From positions 11,553,498 to 11,617,497 of the forward strand of contig NC_083639.1 in the NCBI RefSeq assembly GCF_963576545.1: DNA of 64,000 nt. Reading direction: 5' to 3'. Under the pieces are notes generated by a model that searched no databases, was not told the DNA's origin, and was given only the letters and a program-made list of their open reading frames with translations. Shown here one piece after another: positions 26,101-54,400 of this stretch. The DNA comes from Limanda limanda. Lineage: Eukaryota > Chordata > Actinopteri > Pleuronectiformes > Pleuronectidae. Each line of letters starts with the position of its first letter. Positions within the stretch are counted from its first letter, which is position 1. The position numbers were made by a program, and so were the translations under genes.

Positions 26101-27264
26101 AACAAACTAAAACCTCAAAAATACTTAGAATAACTGTATGGAATTGTGTCTTTTTGCAATTCATCCTACATGAACATAAGAGTATAGATGTATAAAATGT
26201 AGATAGACTTAGGAATTAGCATAAATAGAAACATATGAAAACCTTTGCTTTATTTGCATCCAGCAGATGATCCAGTCAAACACTGAGCAGCTGTTCTTCT
26301 TCTCTCCTCTTTTCTTCAGGCTTGACTACTCGGGCATCGCTCTCCTGATCATGGGCTCCTTCGTGCCCTGGCTGTACTACTCGTTCTACTGTTCCCCTCA
26401 GCCTCGCCTTATCTACCTCACCATTGTATGTGTCCTCGGCATTGCTGCCATCGTAGTTGCCCAGTGGGACCGCTTCTCTACACCTCGTCACAGACCTACA
26501 AGAGCAGGTGCTCACCACTAGAGGATAATAACCACATTTTCAAGAAGTTGTTTCCTCTTTCATTTCCTGCAGCTGTTTGCTTGAGTTTGTGTTTTATGGT
26601 TCCACCACACATCTGTCACAGGGTTTTCTTTCCCGAGCAGATGTGATTATTTTCTTGCAGACTAAACCAAAAAGTAGGGATATGGTTAGAGACTGATAAT
26701 GTGTGGTTTGCATGCTTTGTTTTCATGTCTTAAATAATCTTTTCTGGGTTTTAATGACACCAATAAACTCAAGTCCATGCTTCTTTTAGGTGTGTTCATG
26801 GGTCTGGGACTAAGCGGCATTGTACCCACCATGCACTTCACTATCGAGGAGGGCTTTGTTAAGGCCACCACAGTCGGCCAGATGGGTTGGTTCTACTTGA
26901 TGGGTGCCATGTACATCACCGGTGCTGGTCTGTATGCAGCTAGGATCCCTGAGCGCTACTTCCCTGGCAAGTGTGACATTTGGGTAGGTATTTGCTATGT
27001 TTGCATATAAGAACTTTTTACATTCAGGTGATAAGTTACACAAATACCTTAGGATATTGTTTTGTTTCATGCAGGAAGCTCATCGTAAAGAATCTTACTA
27101 TTGTATGTGTATTTCTTTCTCTCTCCGCCCCCTAGTTTCACTCTCATCAGATTTTTCATGTTCTGGTCGTGGCAGCTGCATTCGTTCATTTCTATGGAGT
27201 TTCAAACCTGCAGGAGTTTCGCTACGGACTTGAGGGAGGATGCACAGATGACTCTCTACTCTGA
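23132..27264 (+). CDS. adipor1: Adiponectin receptor protein 1
   Basis: Seven coding exons: 23132-23278, 23360-23476, 24352-24523, 24707-24893, 26320-26507, 26790-26983, 27136-27264; 377 aa against 375 in human. AdipoR1 is a PAQR-family seven-helix plasma-membrane receptor with cytosolic N-terminus; it binds adiponectin, has a zinc-dependent ceramidase-like site and signals through AMPK/APPL1. Seen here: a variable N-terminus with VELMELGPLLEEGG and an acidic DEEEEEDDEVEE run; the conserved block from AHHAMEKMEEFV through WEGRWRVIP; seven hydrophobic segments from about residue 140; zinc ligands H193 (SWLFHTVYCHSE), H339 and H343 (FHSHQIFHV) with D210 (KLDYSG), each exactly +2 from human H191/H337/H341/D208; C-terminus GGCTDDSLL. 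The start is set by an in-frame TAG at 23099-23101; the first ATG after it is 23132. AdipoR2 is excluded by the N-terminal ELGPLLEE and near-identity of the core to AdipoR1. Whether this is the a or b teleost copy cannot be judged. Confidence 0.96.
24894..26319 (+). other. adipor1: adipor1 intron before the fifth coding exon
   Basis: The largest intron inside the adipor1 coding region. No nested gene or clear mobile element seen. Confidence 0.6.
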
Positions 27265-27951
27265 GAGCCCTGGCTGTGACTTACTCATACTTTTCTTTAT
27301 AGCCCCACAAACAATACACAAACACGCACACACTTAAAATGCTGCTGGAATTGAGTATAGTCACTTGTTGCTCCTTGTACTTCTGATTTGCTAACATCCT
27401 GTTTGGGTTATTAGTTGTCTTTCTGGTTTGGCTCCTTTCTGCTCCAATAAAGTAGCATTAACTGGCCAATTAGATATAGTGGAACCCCCCACAGACACTA
27501 CTTCTTCAATAATTATAAAATTTAAAGTCTGCATTTTCAATGAGGACTTTAACCAAAAACACATTACTGTAACTTTTTGGTCAATTCTTAGAAACTCTCT
27601 AGTAGCCCAACTTCTCCATAGTCTGTTACCATTGTGCAAGGGGTATAAGAGAGTATTACTTTTGCTGTAGCATAGAGCACCAACTATAAACTATTCCCTT
27701 TTTGTCCCTTTTAGTTTACGTGCAGGTTAGAGCCAGGCAGGTGTATATTGTAGAGCAGGACCATTTAGGTGCTTCAGGGCTTACACACACACACACTTGT
27801 TTTAGGAGGATGCAAGTATGCATACATAGTGTGTATGGATGTCACCAGATATTCTGTGCTGACTTTAACTGTACAGCTTTCCATTAAAACCTGTGGGACC
27901 ACCACGAACCCACCGATTGCCCACTCTACAATAAAACAAAATGTACCCGAA
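27265..27951 (+). terminator. adipor1: adipor1 3'UTR with poly(A) signals
   Basis: AATAAA at 27446-27451 is the first signal after the stop; another (CTACAATAAAAC) lies at about 27928. Frames here are not genes. Exact cleavage sites are unknown. Confidence 0.45.
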
Positions 27952-30060
27952 AAACCCAGTTACTACTCTAAAATCTCATTGAAACAAAATAAAAAACATT
28001 ATTATGAAAGTAGTATATAAAGATTAAATCCCATATATGAAGAGTATGACTTACACATGGGTTTAAGTTAGGCTGATTTGGACCAAAATTATTCATTGGC
28101 TGATTAGTTTCCTTGACCTTTATACTGAAATGCATAAAAAGATGTTTTGCATTTGTTGTGTTATTTTAATTGACAAAAGTCCCCAACAAATAAAAAATGC
28201 GAAGGAATTAAAACATGACAAACTGTAATTTTTATCAAAAACTTGTTTCTGGAGTAAAAGTTCATGGGCTGCGCAAAATGTATGGATCTGGATCGGTCTT
28301 CTTTTATTTGTTTTCTGTCTTTTTTTGTTCATGGTTAGGTATTTTTCTTCTAGATTTCAGATGCAATGAGAGGTGTAAATATCAAATGCACCTGGGTGTA
28401 TACCATGAAATTCGAAACTTTGAATCACTATATGGGGTTTAAAATGTGTTATGTATGATTGATATAAACTTTTAGTATTCCTGTGCCTTAGGCCAAGGGA
28501 AATGTTTTTAAATGAAATGGCCTATCTTAACTGTCAAGGGAGCTTCAAGGATTTCCATATGTTGACTTTTCATGTTTTCCTTGCCATAAATATACAATCA
28601 AATCATCGAACGTACAACTCCATTGATAGGTTGTATCAACTGCTGTTTAAGACTCCTTTTTCTAGATCAACTTACTCAAGCTTTATTACAAAGACTAAAA
28701 CAACGTGTATTCTTGACTTTGTGTTTTGTCCTGTGTAGAAAGTGATAAATCATACATTTCACTGAAATGTAAACATAAATATTTATTAATGGTAATCTTG
28801 GAAAATTATTGTAATAAATTTTTTTCCACATGTACAAACATGGTTTCCAGTTGTCTGTGATTTGTATACAAAGGTTCCTTTGAAACAAGCAGCTGATGAG
28901 TTTTTTACTCTCAGCAGTGTGTGCTTATTTATTTTTAGAAACATAAGATCTTTGAATTTAAAATGTCACAAACAACGAGCAACTGAAGACCACAGGAGTC
29001 GTCATCTGATGCTCATAACTTCTCTATAACTACAATTATTGTTAGCATGGTGTCTTTAAAACAGTAAAGTGACCTCTACAGAGTTCAGTCTGAAGCATAT
29101 AAATCTTATAAACAACAGCTCCTCTTCATTTCCCTGTCATGCAGCATTTGCAGCCGCAGTGGCAGGAAAGATGTGTGGGTGTGGTCACAGCTGGTAAAGA
29201 TCATAGAAACTTTGGCATAATTATGTCAAATTGCCTGATCATCAGTATAAATTTGATGTAATTAGAGCCTTCAATGTAAAAAAGTGCAGTCAGTATCTGC
29301 TTCAATACAGGTCTGCTTCAACATCTACCAATGTTAATTGATGATAAATATTTGTGCTCATCAGAAAAAATACTGATAAGCAGCAGCTGGTTAACTGCCA
29401 CACTCCCATATGTGTATTTTAATAGTTTAATGATTCTAATAGAGCATTGCATTGGCAAAGGCGATCCAAAAATTAAATACGAACAATAATATGATATTGC
29501 TGCTTAATGACCACTTTTACTTGTCATACTTGAACTAATACAGCGATACAGTTTTTTTGTGGTAATTTAAACATTTTGTTAAAGACTTGTAACGCGGGAT
29601 ACTTTCATTGAATCTTCAACTTGGGTAATGTAAAAAATTCGCAATTTATCAGGAAGTGATATGATTTAACATTTTAAAAAGTTTAAGTAAAAACTTTTTA
29701 AACTGTGGGCATAATATCAAATATATATTTTATTTACGACAGATGTAGAAATTAAGTGAAACAATGTCCACCTCAGATTCTCGAGTCTTTTTAACCAGGA
29801 ACCAAAGTACAGCCTTTGTTTCTGGACGAGAACATTTAGTGCCTGGTACACTTCAGAAGCAGCTAGTATGCTGGATTAGCTTGAGCAAACCTCTCTACCG
29901 TACCATTGTTTTGTCGTTGCCACCGCTTGTTTTTACTTCAACAAATAGGTACGTTGTGTTTGAATCTTTTTCAAGTATCCATAACTCTTGTCTATGTTTG
30001 TATAATGAAGCCATTTATTGTATAAAAGGAGGAAGCAGTGCTAGCATTGACGTTAGCATA
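27952..30060. other. adipor1-rabif spacer
   Basis: Mostly AT-rich and non-coding. A 115-codon ATG frame at 29764-30111 has no recognisable homology and runs into the rabif promoter. Additional AATAAA-like hexamers near 28810 could serve a long adipor1 3'UTR. Confidence 0.4.
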
Positions 30061-30270
30061 AATGACAGGGGCGGGGCTTGCGTTCAGAGCTACTGTCAGG
30101 CTAATAGCTAATGAGATGAAACTTTAACTAAATTAGGTCATATATCTAAATTGACTTACGCACTACAAGGGTTCCATGTCCGCTCAGTCTGTGCTCCTCA
30201 TCGGTCTGTAGCAGTCACTGTCTGTAGTGCATCACCATCTCTGTGCTCCTCTGTCTGTCAGCTCTCAGTG
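30061..30270 (+). promoter_or_regulatory. rabif: rabif promoter/5'UTR with GC box and uORF
   Basis: A GGGGCGGGGC box (30068-30077) lies about 200 bp before the rabif start, typical of a TATA-less housekeeping promoter. If transcription starts near it, the leader includes an 11-codon uORF (ATG 30176, TAG 30209-30211) in a different frame from rabif. Confidence 0.45.
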
Positions 30271-31272
30271 ATGGAGGACACGGAACAGACCACAGACAGC
30301 ACGGACCGCTCCGACCTGGTCTCCGAGGACGGTAAGAACAGCAAGTCGGTGCTGTGTCAGCGCTGCGGATCCAAAGTGCTGTGCCCGGGGATGGCTGTGT
30401 TTGCAGAGAAAGAGGTATGATGTGACACGTATGCTTCGCTAGGCCTCTTTGCTCACGAACACAGTCCGAATTGTTCAGGTTGTTCATTGTTCATCTTCCC
30501 TCACGACCAATGTTGGAGCCCCCCCTCCAGGGTTGTGTTTGTTCAGCTCCTCTTTTTACTCAAAATGGTCTAACATATTCTGATGATACAGTCGTAGTAT
30601 CCCTATCAAGTGACTCACACAACCTCAGTCCGCACCTAGGGAGTGATTATAATGCTCTTCAGATCAACACAGTGGTCACAGAAGAGAATCTATTAGGCTC
30701 ACATTCTGATTCTCATGAAGTATCTCCTTATAAATACTTGGGTGTCATGATTCACAATATATTATCATGGAAAGAAAGAAAGAAAATAAATTTCCTCCGC
30801 CACCCGAGGTATTTTTGACAAGTTCTTGTTGTTTTTTTTACGTATGTTATTAGGAGTGTTTTGCAGTACTGTAATAGTACAAGGTACGAGTGTTTGTCCA
30901 CTACTTTGAAATCAAAGCTGCTCAGCCAAATTAAAATCTGCTCAAAGATTGTAGGCCAAAATCTGGAGAAAATCTATGAATCAGCTTGCCATAGTAACAT
31001 ACTAAGATTTCCCATCCAACCGGAGATACAAGGTTCCACGATTTAATAATGTGAGCTAATGAAATATGGAACTTAATCCCAGATCAAATGTACGTTGAAG
31101 GAGCGTCATCTTTTATAATGTTTATAATGTTAAATGTTTACTTTTTGGGATATTGATGTTATAATAAATGTATGAGTTTTTTGCTACTTGTCTTGATTTT
31201 TTTCTGCCTGCAATGTTGTAAATGGAGCTGCTAAATGACACAAAACAAATTTCAGATGCGTTCTGACATAGT

Positions 31273-31325
<53 letters not shown>

Positions 31326-31944
31326 TATATGTCACTTTGTATCAGTGGGCTTACATAGACCGTGACCTTCAAGCTCAGTACAGTACTGCATAATTAGTAT
31401 TAAATGTGTCTGATAGAAGCAGAGTTCCAGTTTGCATTACAGGGAAACAAAACCAGTGGTGAAAACATGCAAATAGACTGGTTCCTTTTAGAGCTCAAAC
31501 ATAGGTGGAAGTTTGATGTGGACTGTTTTGTCTCTCTTGATTGATCATATGCAACTAAATCATTTGTATCATACTTAGATTCATGTGAAACGTCTCATGT
31601 ACACACTGGGCTAAGGAAACGAAAGAATTGAACACCTGCACTCGAGTTCTGTTAAGTGTTTTTATGTTAACAGAGGCTGTGTTTTCTCCCACCAGCTGTT
31701 CCTCCCCTCAATGCGGAAAAAGAGTGGCCTCAGTACCACAGAGGGCTCAGTGGACGGGGACACTCTCACCACCCACTGGTTAGTGGACGACATGTACACT
31801 TTTGAGAACGTGGGCTTCACTAACGACGTGGGGAGAATTAAGTATCTCATCTGTGCGGATTGTGAGATTGGACCAATTGGCTGGCACTGTTTGGATGACA
31901 AGAAAAGTTACTACGTCGCTGTGGAAAGGGTGAATCATGTGTAG
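30271..31944 (+). CDS. rabif: RAB-interacting factor (MSS4 homologue)
   Basis: Two coding exons, 30271-30414 and 31696-31944, phase 0 junction, 130 aa (human 123). RABIF/MSS4 binds nucleotide-free exocytic Rab GTPases (Rab8, Rab10 and others) as a weak exchange factor/holdase chaperone in the cytosol and secretory pathway. Seen here: a zinc-binding CxxC in VLCQRCGSKVL (about residues 29-39), the exon-2 start LFLPSMRKKSG, the Rab-binding strand region THWLVDDMYTFENVGFTNDVG, and the second CxxC in CADCEIGPIGWHCLDD. Conservation to the human protein is high over exon 2 and lower in the first 25 residues. The frame is open upstream of 30271 to about 30151, but no earlier in-frame ATG is present, so 30271 is the start. 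The single intron carries a LINE fragment and a microsatellite. Confidence 0.95.
30510..31100 (+). pseudogene. Degenerate non-LTR (LINE) reverse-transcriptase fragment in rabif intron
   Basis: Broken frames read GCVCSAPLF, then TYSDDTVVVSL, then YKYLGVMIHNILSWK, and after a frameshift SVLQYCNSTRYECL and SKLLSQIKICSKIVG. These match, in order, the palm of LINE reverse transcriptases (QGCVLSPLLF, ADDT box, YKYLGV..LSW) and the following thumb region of L2/Rex1-like elements. Several frameshifts and stops; 5' truncated. Sense orientation relative to rabif. Confidence 0.72.
31273..31325. repeat. (ATC)n microsatellite, about 17 units
   Basis: Uninterrupted ATC triplets in the rabif intron, about 170 bp after the recognisable part of the LINE fragment. 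It may have grown from the 3' tail of that LINE insertion. Confidence 0.95.
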
Positions 31945-32120
31945 TGCAAAGGCTGATATGATACCACAAGAACTTTTTGTTGTTTTTAAATGTGTTGGCA
32001 GGCTATGCAACTTTTCGTGGATTTACACTCGACTCCGGGCAACATAACACATCACACACACTCACACAGCGACAACAATGTGACCATTCTGCTCTAATAA
32101 AATGATTTTTTTGGGAAGGT
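31945..32120 (+). terminator. rabif: rabif 3'UTR and poly(A) signal
   Basis: CTAATAAAATG with AATAAA at 32096-32101, about 150 bp after the stop, followed by a T-rich and G/T-rich stretch. Gives a short 3'UTR. Confidence 0.6.
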
Positions 32121-33620
32121 GTGGATGTTGTCCTCCAGCTGTTTCCTGCAGAATGTCAGTTTCTTTTTCCTAGTGTTTTTTAATCTTTTTTTCATCTCAT
32201 CAGTCATGTTGATGGAATTGAGATATCTGTGTGGAATCTGTTTACAAGAGTTAGTGCTCAATAATGTGTGGAATAGTGTTGCTTGTAAATGATCTGGGAA
32301 CATCCTCTACCACTGAATAAAACAACAAGCAGGAAGGCAAAAATATACATATTCATAAAGATATATACAGTATACATATTCATGCCAGATATATAAAGGC
32401 AACACTGTCTGCTATGGAGCCAGTCAGTTACTAAACCACCAGTTGCTTTTCGGGGTCTTGTTGTTAGTGGGAGTCAAATCAGCAGACAGACTTTTCAGTT
32501 ATTTACACATCAATATTCATAACACTGCATTACAAAAGTTGTGTCCTGAAACATTTAGTCAATCAGCAGTAAATTAGACTTATTTCTGATAAATGATTTA
32601 ACCTCTAAGTAGATAAAAAAAGAAACCTTAAGTTATGGTCTCTCAAATAATGAGGATTTGTCGGTGTTGGTTATTTAACATCATTGTAAATTAAATATAC
32701 CTTTGGATTTTGGACTGTGCATCTAACAAAACAAACAGTCTAAATACGACTGGTGGATGATCCTGGAAACCTGTGACTGCACTGTTTTTTTAACCTAAAA
32801 TAAGTGAATTGGTTACTATTTTTAATAGATTATTAAATTCTGTATCTAATAAATTGATGAAGCCCTAACTGTTACTCATTGTTTTAAAGTGTCCAGTCTG
32901 TGGTAGTATGTATTTGCCCTAAGAAACAGGGATTTGATTCCATGCTAACGTCAACACTTGAGATTCAGCCTGCTGCATTTCTTTTGGTTTAGAAAGGTTG
33001 TGGCTACAGGACTAACTCTCAAGTGCTGAAAGAAACAAGTCCAAACTCTGTTACGAATTGCTCCGTGTGCATTTAGCAACAATAGTATGCTATTCAGTCA
33101 TGCAGGAAAATGAATGTCACAGGATTTAGGACTTAGCTAGATAACTTTATTTACTGAATTTGAACTTAATGAACTTAATGAATTCTAACCTATTTACCCT
33201 AAAATGTGTCAGATCCCAGTAGTGTGGACAGGCCATACTAATAAAGAGATATAGATCATGTTTGATGAAAAAACATGAATATACTATATAGGGCACAAAC
33301 AGTAGCAGTAAACAGTAAAATGAAAAGAGCAGAATCAACCACACAGCACCACATTACTGTGGCTGCACTCACTGAAGAAATACGTCCTATGAAAACAGTT
33401 CAATATTTTTGCAAGGGCGAAAGTGTGTGTGATGGGAGGGGGATAAATGTGTGGAGATTATGAACGTTTAGTTTATAATCTCCACACCTTCAGTATTTTG
33501 GGATGAATTTGCTCTATGATCTGGTCCATTGTTATTTAGGGTGCTGTGAAGAGCTCCTCCCACACCTAGCCAGTGACAGTGGTGCTGTAGTCAGCTGAGT
33601 GAGGGTGGTGGAGCTGTGTG
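32121..33620. other. rabif-kdm5b spacer, first part
   Basis: AT-rich, no supported exon or RNA gene. Ends at the left target-site copy of the hAT-like element. Confidence 0.45.
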
Positions 33621-34621
33621 CTCCTCTTCAGAGGCGGCTCATGGTACAGGTGACATAGGCGGTTGCCTAGGGTGAAAAATGCCGACAGGGCGGCACAAGA
33701 GACTGAATTATCATGACTTGACACATGCAATGTAAAACAATATATTAACGTCACACCATCATCCTCTAACCCTGTGACGCACCGGAGGAAGAAGCGCCGC
33801 GAAAAGCGGTCCGCCTCGTTTCCTCGCCCATGTTCGCACCGGCAGCGTAATGCTGGGAGAAACCGGGAAGCGCCGCGGCAACACACACACACACACAAGC
33901 ACGTAATCTCCTGTGGGGGGTGGGGGGCGGCTAAAGGCTTGCGTAGGTCAGTCACCTGTGAAGACCAGCATCATTTACCCCTGAACCAGCGCGGAGAAAT
34001 GCGCTCCGCAGGGAGGAGCCAGCCCCACGGCACTACGCTGCCATGGGTGGAACCAGGACACCAGTGGACACAGGAGCTGGGTCCGAACTCATGGGTAAGT
34101 TTGACAGGCTGTCGTGTTGGCAGGACTTCAACCACCTATACATTGAACAATATCTAATATGTAAATTTAAAAACAAAAATGAACCATAACCATTTCAAAT
34201 TAAATATACATTTTTTTTTAAAATTAAATCAAATTTAAAAAAAATGTAAAAACTGCGCGCGCACATCCTGCGCAGAAGCCCATTGCGCAGGAAGTGCGCG
34301 CAGAGCTTTTTTATTTTTTTTATTCATTTAATTAAATTAAAATTTTATTTTTTTATGTTTAATTAATTTAAATTTACAGAGTGTAATATATTTTGCAATT
34401 AATAGGTGATTGAAATCCTGCGCCAGCAAATCACCCCCAAGGGAGTCAGCGATTGTAATTTGGACAAATTATCAAATTACAATTTTGTCTGCCTGTGTGT
34501 GCATCTGTATACAGTCCAAAAGTTATTGTGGATGCATGACAGTTTGCGTGTTTGTTGGGGGGCGCCAATTTGAAATCTCGCCTAGGGTGCCAACATTGCC
34601 AGGGCCGGCCCTGCTCCTCTT
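33621..34621. mobile_element. Non-autonomous hAT-like DNA transposon with 8-bp target duplication
   Basis: The element body is 33629-34613 (985 bp). It is flanked by identical octamers CTCCTCTT at 33621-33628 and 34614-34621, the 8-bp target duplication expected of hAT transposons. Ends are imperfect inverted repeats: left CAGAGGCGGCTC, right (inverse) CAGGGCCGGCCC, 9 of 12 matching. GCCTAGGGTG occurs in direct orientation near both ends (about 33666 and 34580). Inside are a GC-rich 5' half with an accidental 127-codon frame, an AT-rich tract, and a strong hairpin at 34253-34303. No BED finger, hATC dimerisation domain or DDE transposase is encoded, so it would need a transposase in trans. 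The intact duplication implies a fairly recent insertion. Confidence 0.85.
34253..34303. repeat. GC-rich hairpin inside the hAT-like element
   Basis: Left arm 34253-34274 (CTGCGCGCGCACATCCTGCGCA), loop 34275-34283, right arm 34284-34303 pairing with it with two small mismatches. Flanking A-rich and T-rich tracts can extend the stem. Subterminal or internal palindromes are frequent in non-autonomous hAT elements. Confidence 0.75.
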
Positions 34622-35560
34622 TGTGTGTTTTACAGAATAACAAACCATCACACTTCTCGAGTGTTATCTTTGGAATATTTTTTTAAAGGACAGTAGGAAA
34701 TCACACATTTTAAAAAATTATTTTCAAGGGATTGTATCAAGTTTGGGTGATCTATTTGCTGGTGATTAAGAAAAGTTGACATTATTGAGGTAATAAAAGG
34801 CCAGAGCTAATCATGTGCTGGCTATGCAAAGGATGTGCAGAATTATTTTGTACATTTTGATTAAAAAGTTCAACAAATGACTCAATCACTTGGAACAATT
34901 GGACAGGAAGCAAGTGGTTATATAGCAAACACAGAACTGGGACAAATATAAACCTGTCTCATGTAGAGTGAAACAAGTGAGGTGGTACATCCTTTCTGTG
35001 AAATCTATGAGATGTGTCAAAGATTAATATATATTATAATATATTATTCATTAAATGTCAAATTTACAGTATATAATCATACATGTACAGTCTGATTCTC
35101 CAGACATGTGTTGCTTCTCTCTGAATGCAATACAAATACAACAGAACAACAACAACAAAGTTTAACAGTCTAATAATTTTATTTATCAATATATATTTTT
35201 TACAATGAATTATATCAGAAATCACAAAATACACCGCAGATATTTTATTATAACCCTTCAGTGCCTTTACTACATATTTATTATATGAGTCGAAACAAAA
35301 ATGAATGTAAATGCTACTTATCTGTTTGGTGGAGAAACACATTCATGTGGTGACGACTGTAGTTGTTTATGGTTGGAAGACTATTTAGCAAGTGACGTAA
35401 TGCACATCGACACGATGAAACGCGTGGTTCTGCAAGAGAACGCGTTTAAAACATGAACACGTTCTGTTCTATAGACGCTAACGCTGCTTTACGCATGTGG
35501 ATGCTTTCAGGGGCTGGTTCAGTATAAACGAATAAAAAGGTTTCTTATGAAAACATAAAC
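34622..35560. other. Spacer upstream of kdm5b promoter
   Basis: AT-rich and non-coding with TA-rich runs near 35020-35050. Nothing further supported. Confidence 0.45.
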
Positions 35561-36318
35561 AGTCCAACTCTCACCACGTGACTGCGGTCTCCACCAATCA
35601 ACGAGCTCCTCTAGACCATTTAAAAACGAAGTGCCGGTCGGCGCGTATGGATCTCCTGGGTGTGCTCGATTAGGGTCACCCGACGTCCCTTCAGTCGCGT
35701 CTATTATGTCGACACAGCCGGGCGGGGGCGATCCAGATCATTCTTCGTTTGTTAACCGATTGATTTGCGGGCGAAGGGGTGTAACGAACCAAGCTCACCC
35801 AGCGGGGAGCGATCATCTGTGAGGAAACCACGGAACCAATAAGCTTTATAATCCCGCAACTACAGAGTTATATAGTCACAAAGTATTTGCTGCTATTTAT
35901 TTTTAAATGGGATTAAAATTAAGTTTTAGACTTTCTGCTGGTCTAAAGCAGACCCGCCGGTATTTAACTCCCCTGACAGATGTGGCCAGCACCACTTGTG
36001 CCTGTTAAATATATATTAAATATGAGTTATAAACACAACCAGTGCTCACACGTAACACCCTGTTTCCAGTGCGATGCACCAGCGTCACAGCAGCGATCAA
36101 AGCGTGGCCTTATTCGTTTTTATGGGTGTCTACTTTCTGATGCGGATGTGCACGCTGCCTGGCTGTCACGCTCTCGTCTCCAACTCGATAATTCGTCCGT
36201 GGGCTCATTGAAGTGGAGCGCGGACATGAACTGAGCGATCTGTCCCCACGACGACAGCAACAACAATAACAATAAAAACAACATCCACAGCGGGGGCCAC
36301 TACAACGAAGATGCGAGC
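35561..36318 (+). promoter_or_regulatory. kdm5b: kdm5b promoter and 5'UTR (CpG-rich)
   Basis: CpG-rich stretch abutting the kdm5b start. An E-box in CLEAR/USF context CACGTGAC lies at 35575-35582 and a CCAAT box at about 35594. The leader just before the start holds two minimal uORFs: ATG AAC TGA at 36226-36234 and ATG CGA GCA TGA at 36311-36322, whose stop overlaps the kdm5b ATG by two bases. Transcription start is not determined. Confidence 0.55.
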
Positions 36319-53036
<16,718 letters not shown>

Positions 53037-54045
53037 AGACCAAAAAGTGACTTTTGAAGGATCAGCAGTTTTGTTGCCGCAGCACTTAAGTGCACACCTG
53101 AACTCTGTGTGCCCTGTGCCCCCCCTCTCACAGCCCCCACCTTTCCCTTCTGGCTTGCCCTTAGTGAACATGGTGCTATTTACTTTTTTCCCAGAGTTAC
53201 AAAAGACTTCTGTCACTGTTTTCATCACGTGGCTGGTTTTTCAGCTAATCAACTAATCCTTTCTGAAACTTTCCGAGACCTGATGCAGACGTACAAAAAT
53301 GGCAAAATGTTTCCAGAACCAACAGCACAGGGATATTTTTGTCAACCAAAACGGGGGGAAAAAGTCAATTGGACATCACATTTTAAAACATGTTCCTTTT
53401 TTTATATGCATCTGAACAATGTGAAACTTATCTTTCTCTTGTAGAGTAAATATTATTTATCTAAGCAATAACTGAACTGATTAATTGCAGTTCAGTTTTC
53501 CGCTGAGCTATATTTGTGCTTAGTTCCTTCTCTGACAGGATGCCCTCTTGAAGCTAAAATCCTGATGAATTCACTTTATGAATCCTATGATCTTACTCGG
53601 TTCAGATAACATTTTTGAACAAATCAGAAACAAGAGAGGCGGCGACTGCACGACTGAGCTTGTCGATCCAACATGTGCAAAGGTTTGCACCCGAATATTT
53701 GCCCACATCCCTTAAACAAAAAAACTGACTTTGAGCTGAAGTCCGGATTCCCTTGTGCGCTGTCTGCGGGAGAGGGAACATGAGCCTTGGATCTGGAGTT
53801 CCTGGACCTTGATGTTCACAGAGTGAGAATGAACTGTCCGACGTCAATGGAATGTACATTTTGTTTTAGGGTGGATTTTCCCTTTATATGGTTTAGGATG
53901 AAAATATCGTGTTGGACTTAGATTTAACACCGACTGTGTGATTTATTTGCCACGGGTATATGACCTTTTTCTGCTCCTTTTGGGTAAATAATATAATTCA
54001 TATGTTGCAGTTTGCATTATAAAATAAAAAAAAATGTTTGTTCCC
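53037..54045 (+). terminator. kdm5b: kdm5b 3'UTR and poly(A) signal
   Basis: About 1 kb of non-coding sequence after the TGA, ending in an AATAAA at 54023-54028 within an A-rich run and followed by TGTTTGTT. Frames here have no homology. Confidence 0.55.
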
Positions 54046-54059
54046 ACATGCCTGGACTT

Positions 54060-54400
54060 GTCCATCCCTTTAGTGCTGAACAGCAGAGAAGTAAACCTCT
54101 TCCGACGCCTGGACGTCGTCTTAGCTCAGCCTCAGAGATGCCTTCACGCCATCACGTCGCAAGCAGCAAGTTAAGGTGGTTTCAACAATCTTATCAGGAT
54201 GCCACCTTCCCTTGGAGGATTTCAGGACTCATCCAACAGGGAGGAAACCCTGGGGGTAGATCTAGAACTCACTGGAGGGATAATGTGTATATCTCATCTG
54301 GCCTGGGGATGTCTCAGGATCCCACCAGGAGGAGATGGAGAGTGTAGCTGGGGAGACGTCGGGAACATCCTGCTGCCAACGACCTGACATGTAGTAGTCT
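54060..54400 (+). mobile_element. LINE 3'-end-like fragment
   Basis: Degenerate frames read SRTHWRDNVY with SGLGMSQDP and, in another frame, LTGGIMCISHLAWGCLRIPPGG. These resemble the conserved C-terminal tail of several fish LINE ORFs (a R-x-R-T-x-W-R-D then LAWE-x-LGIP pattern). It lies just behind the kdm5b poly(A) site. Broken and without RT. Confidence 0.55.

Noticed and set aside
29764..30111. 115-codon ATG frame upstream of rabif
   Set aside because: No recognisable homology, weak composition, and it runs into the rabif GC-box promoter. A transcript and cross-species protein conservation would be needed.
33774..34157. 127-codon frame inside the hAT-like element as a possible transposase
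   Set aside because: No BED finger, DDE catalytic pattern or hATC dimerisation motif; it is a chance frame in the GC-rich half of a non-autonomous element.
35631..35822. GC-rich block before kdm5b as an rRNA or structural RNA remnant
   Set aside because: I could not match it to any conserved rRNA or tRNA segment; CpG-rich promoter DNA explains it.
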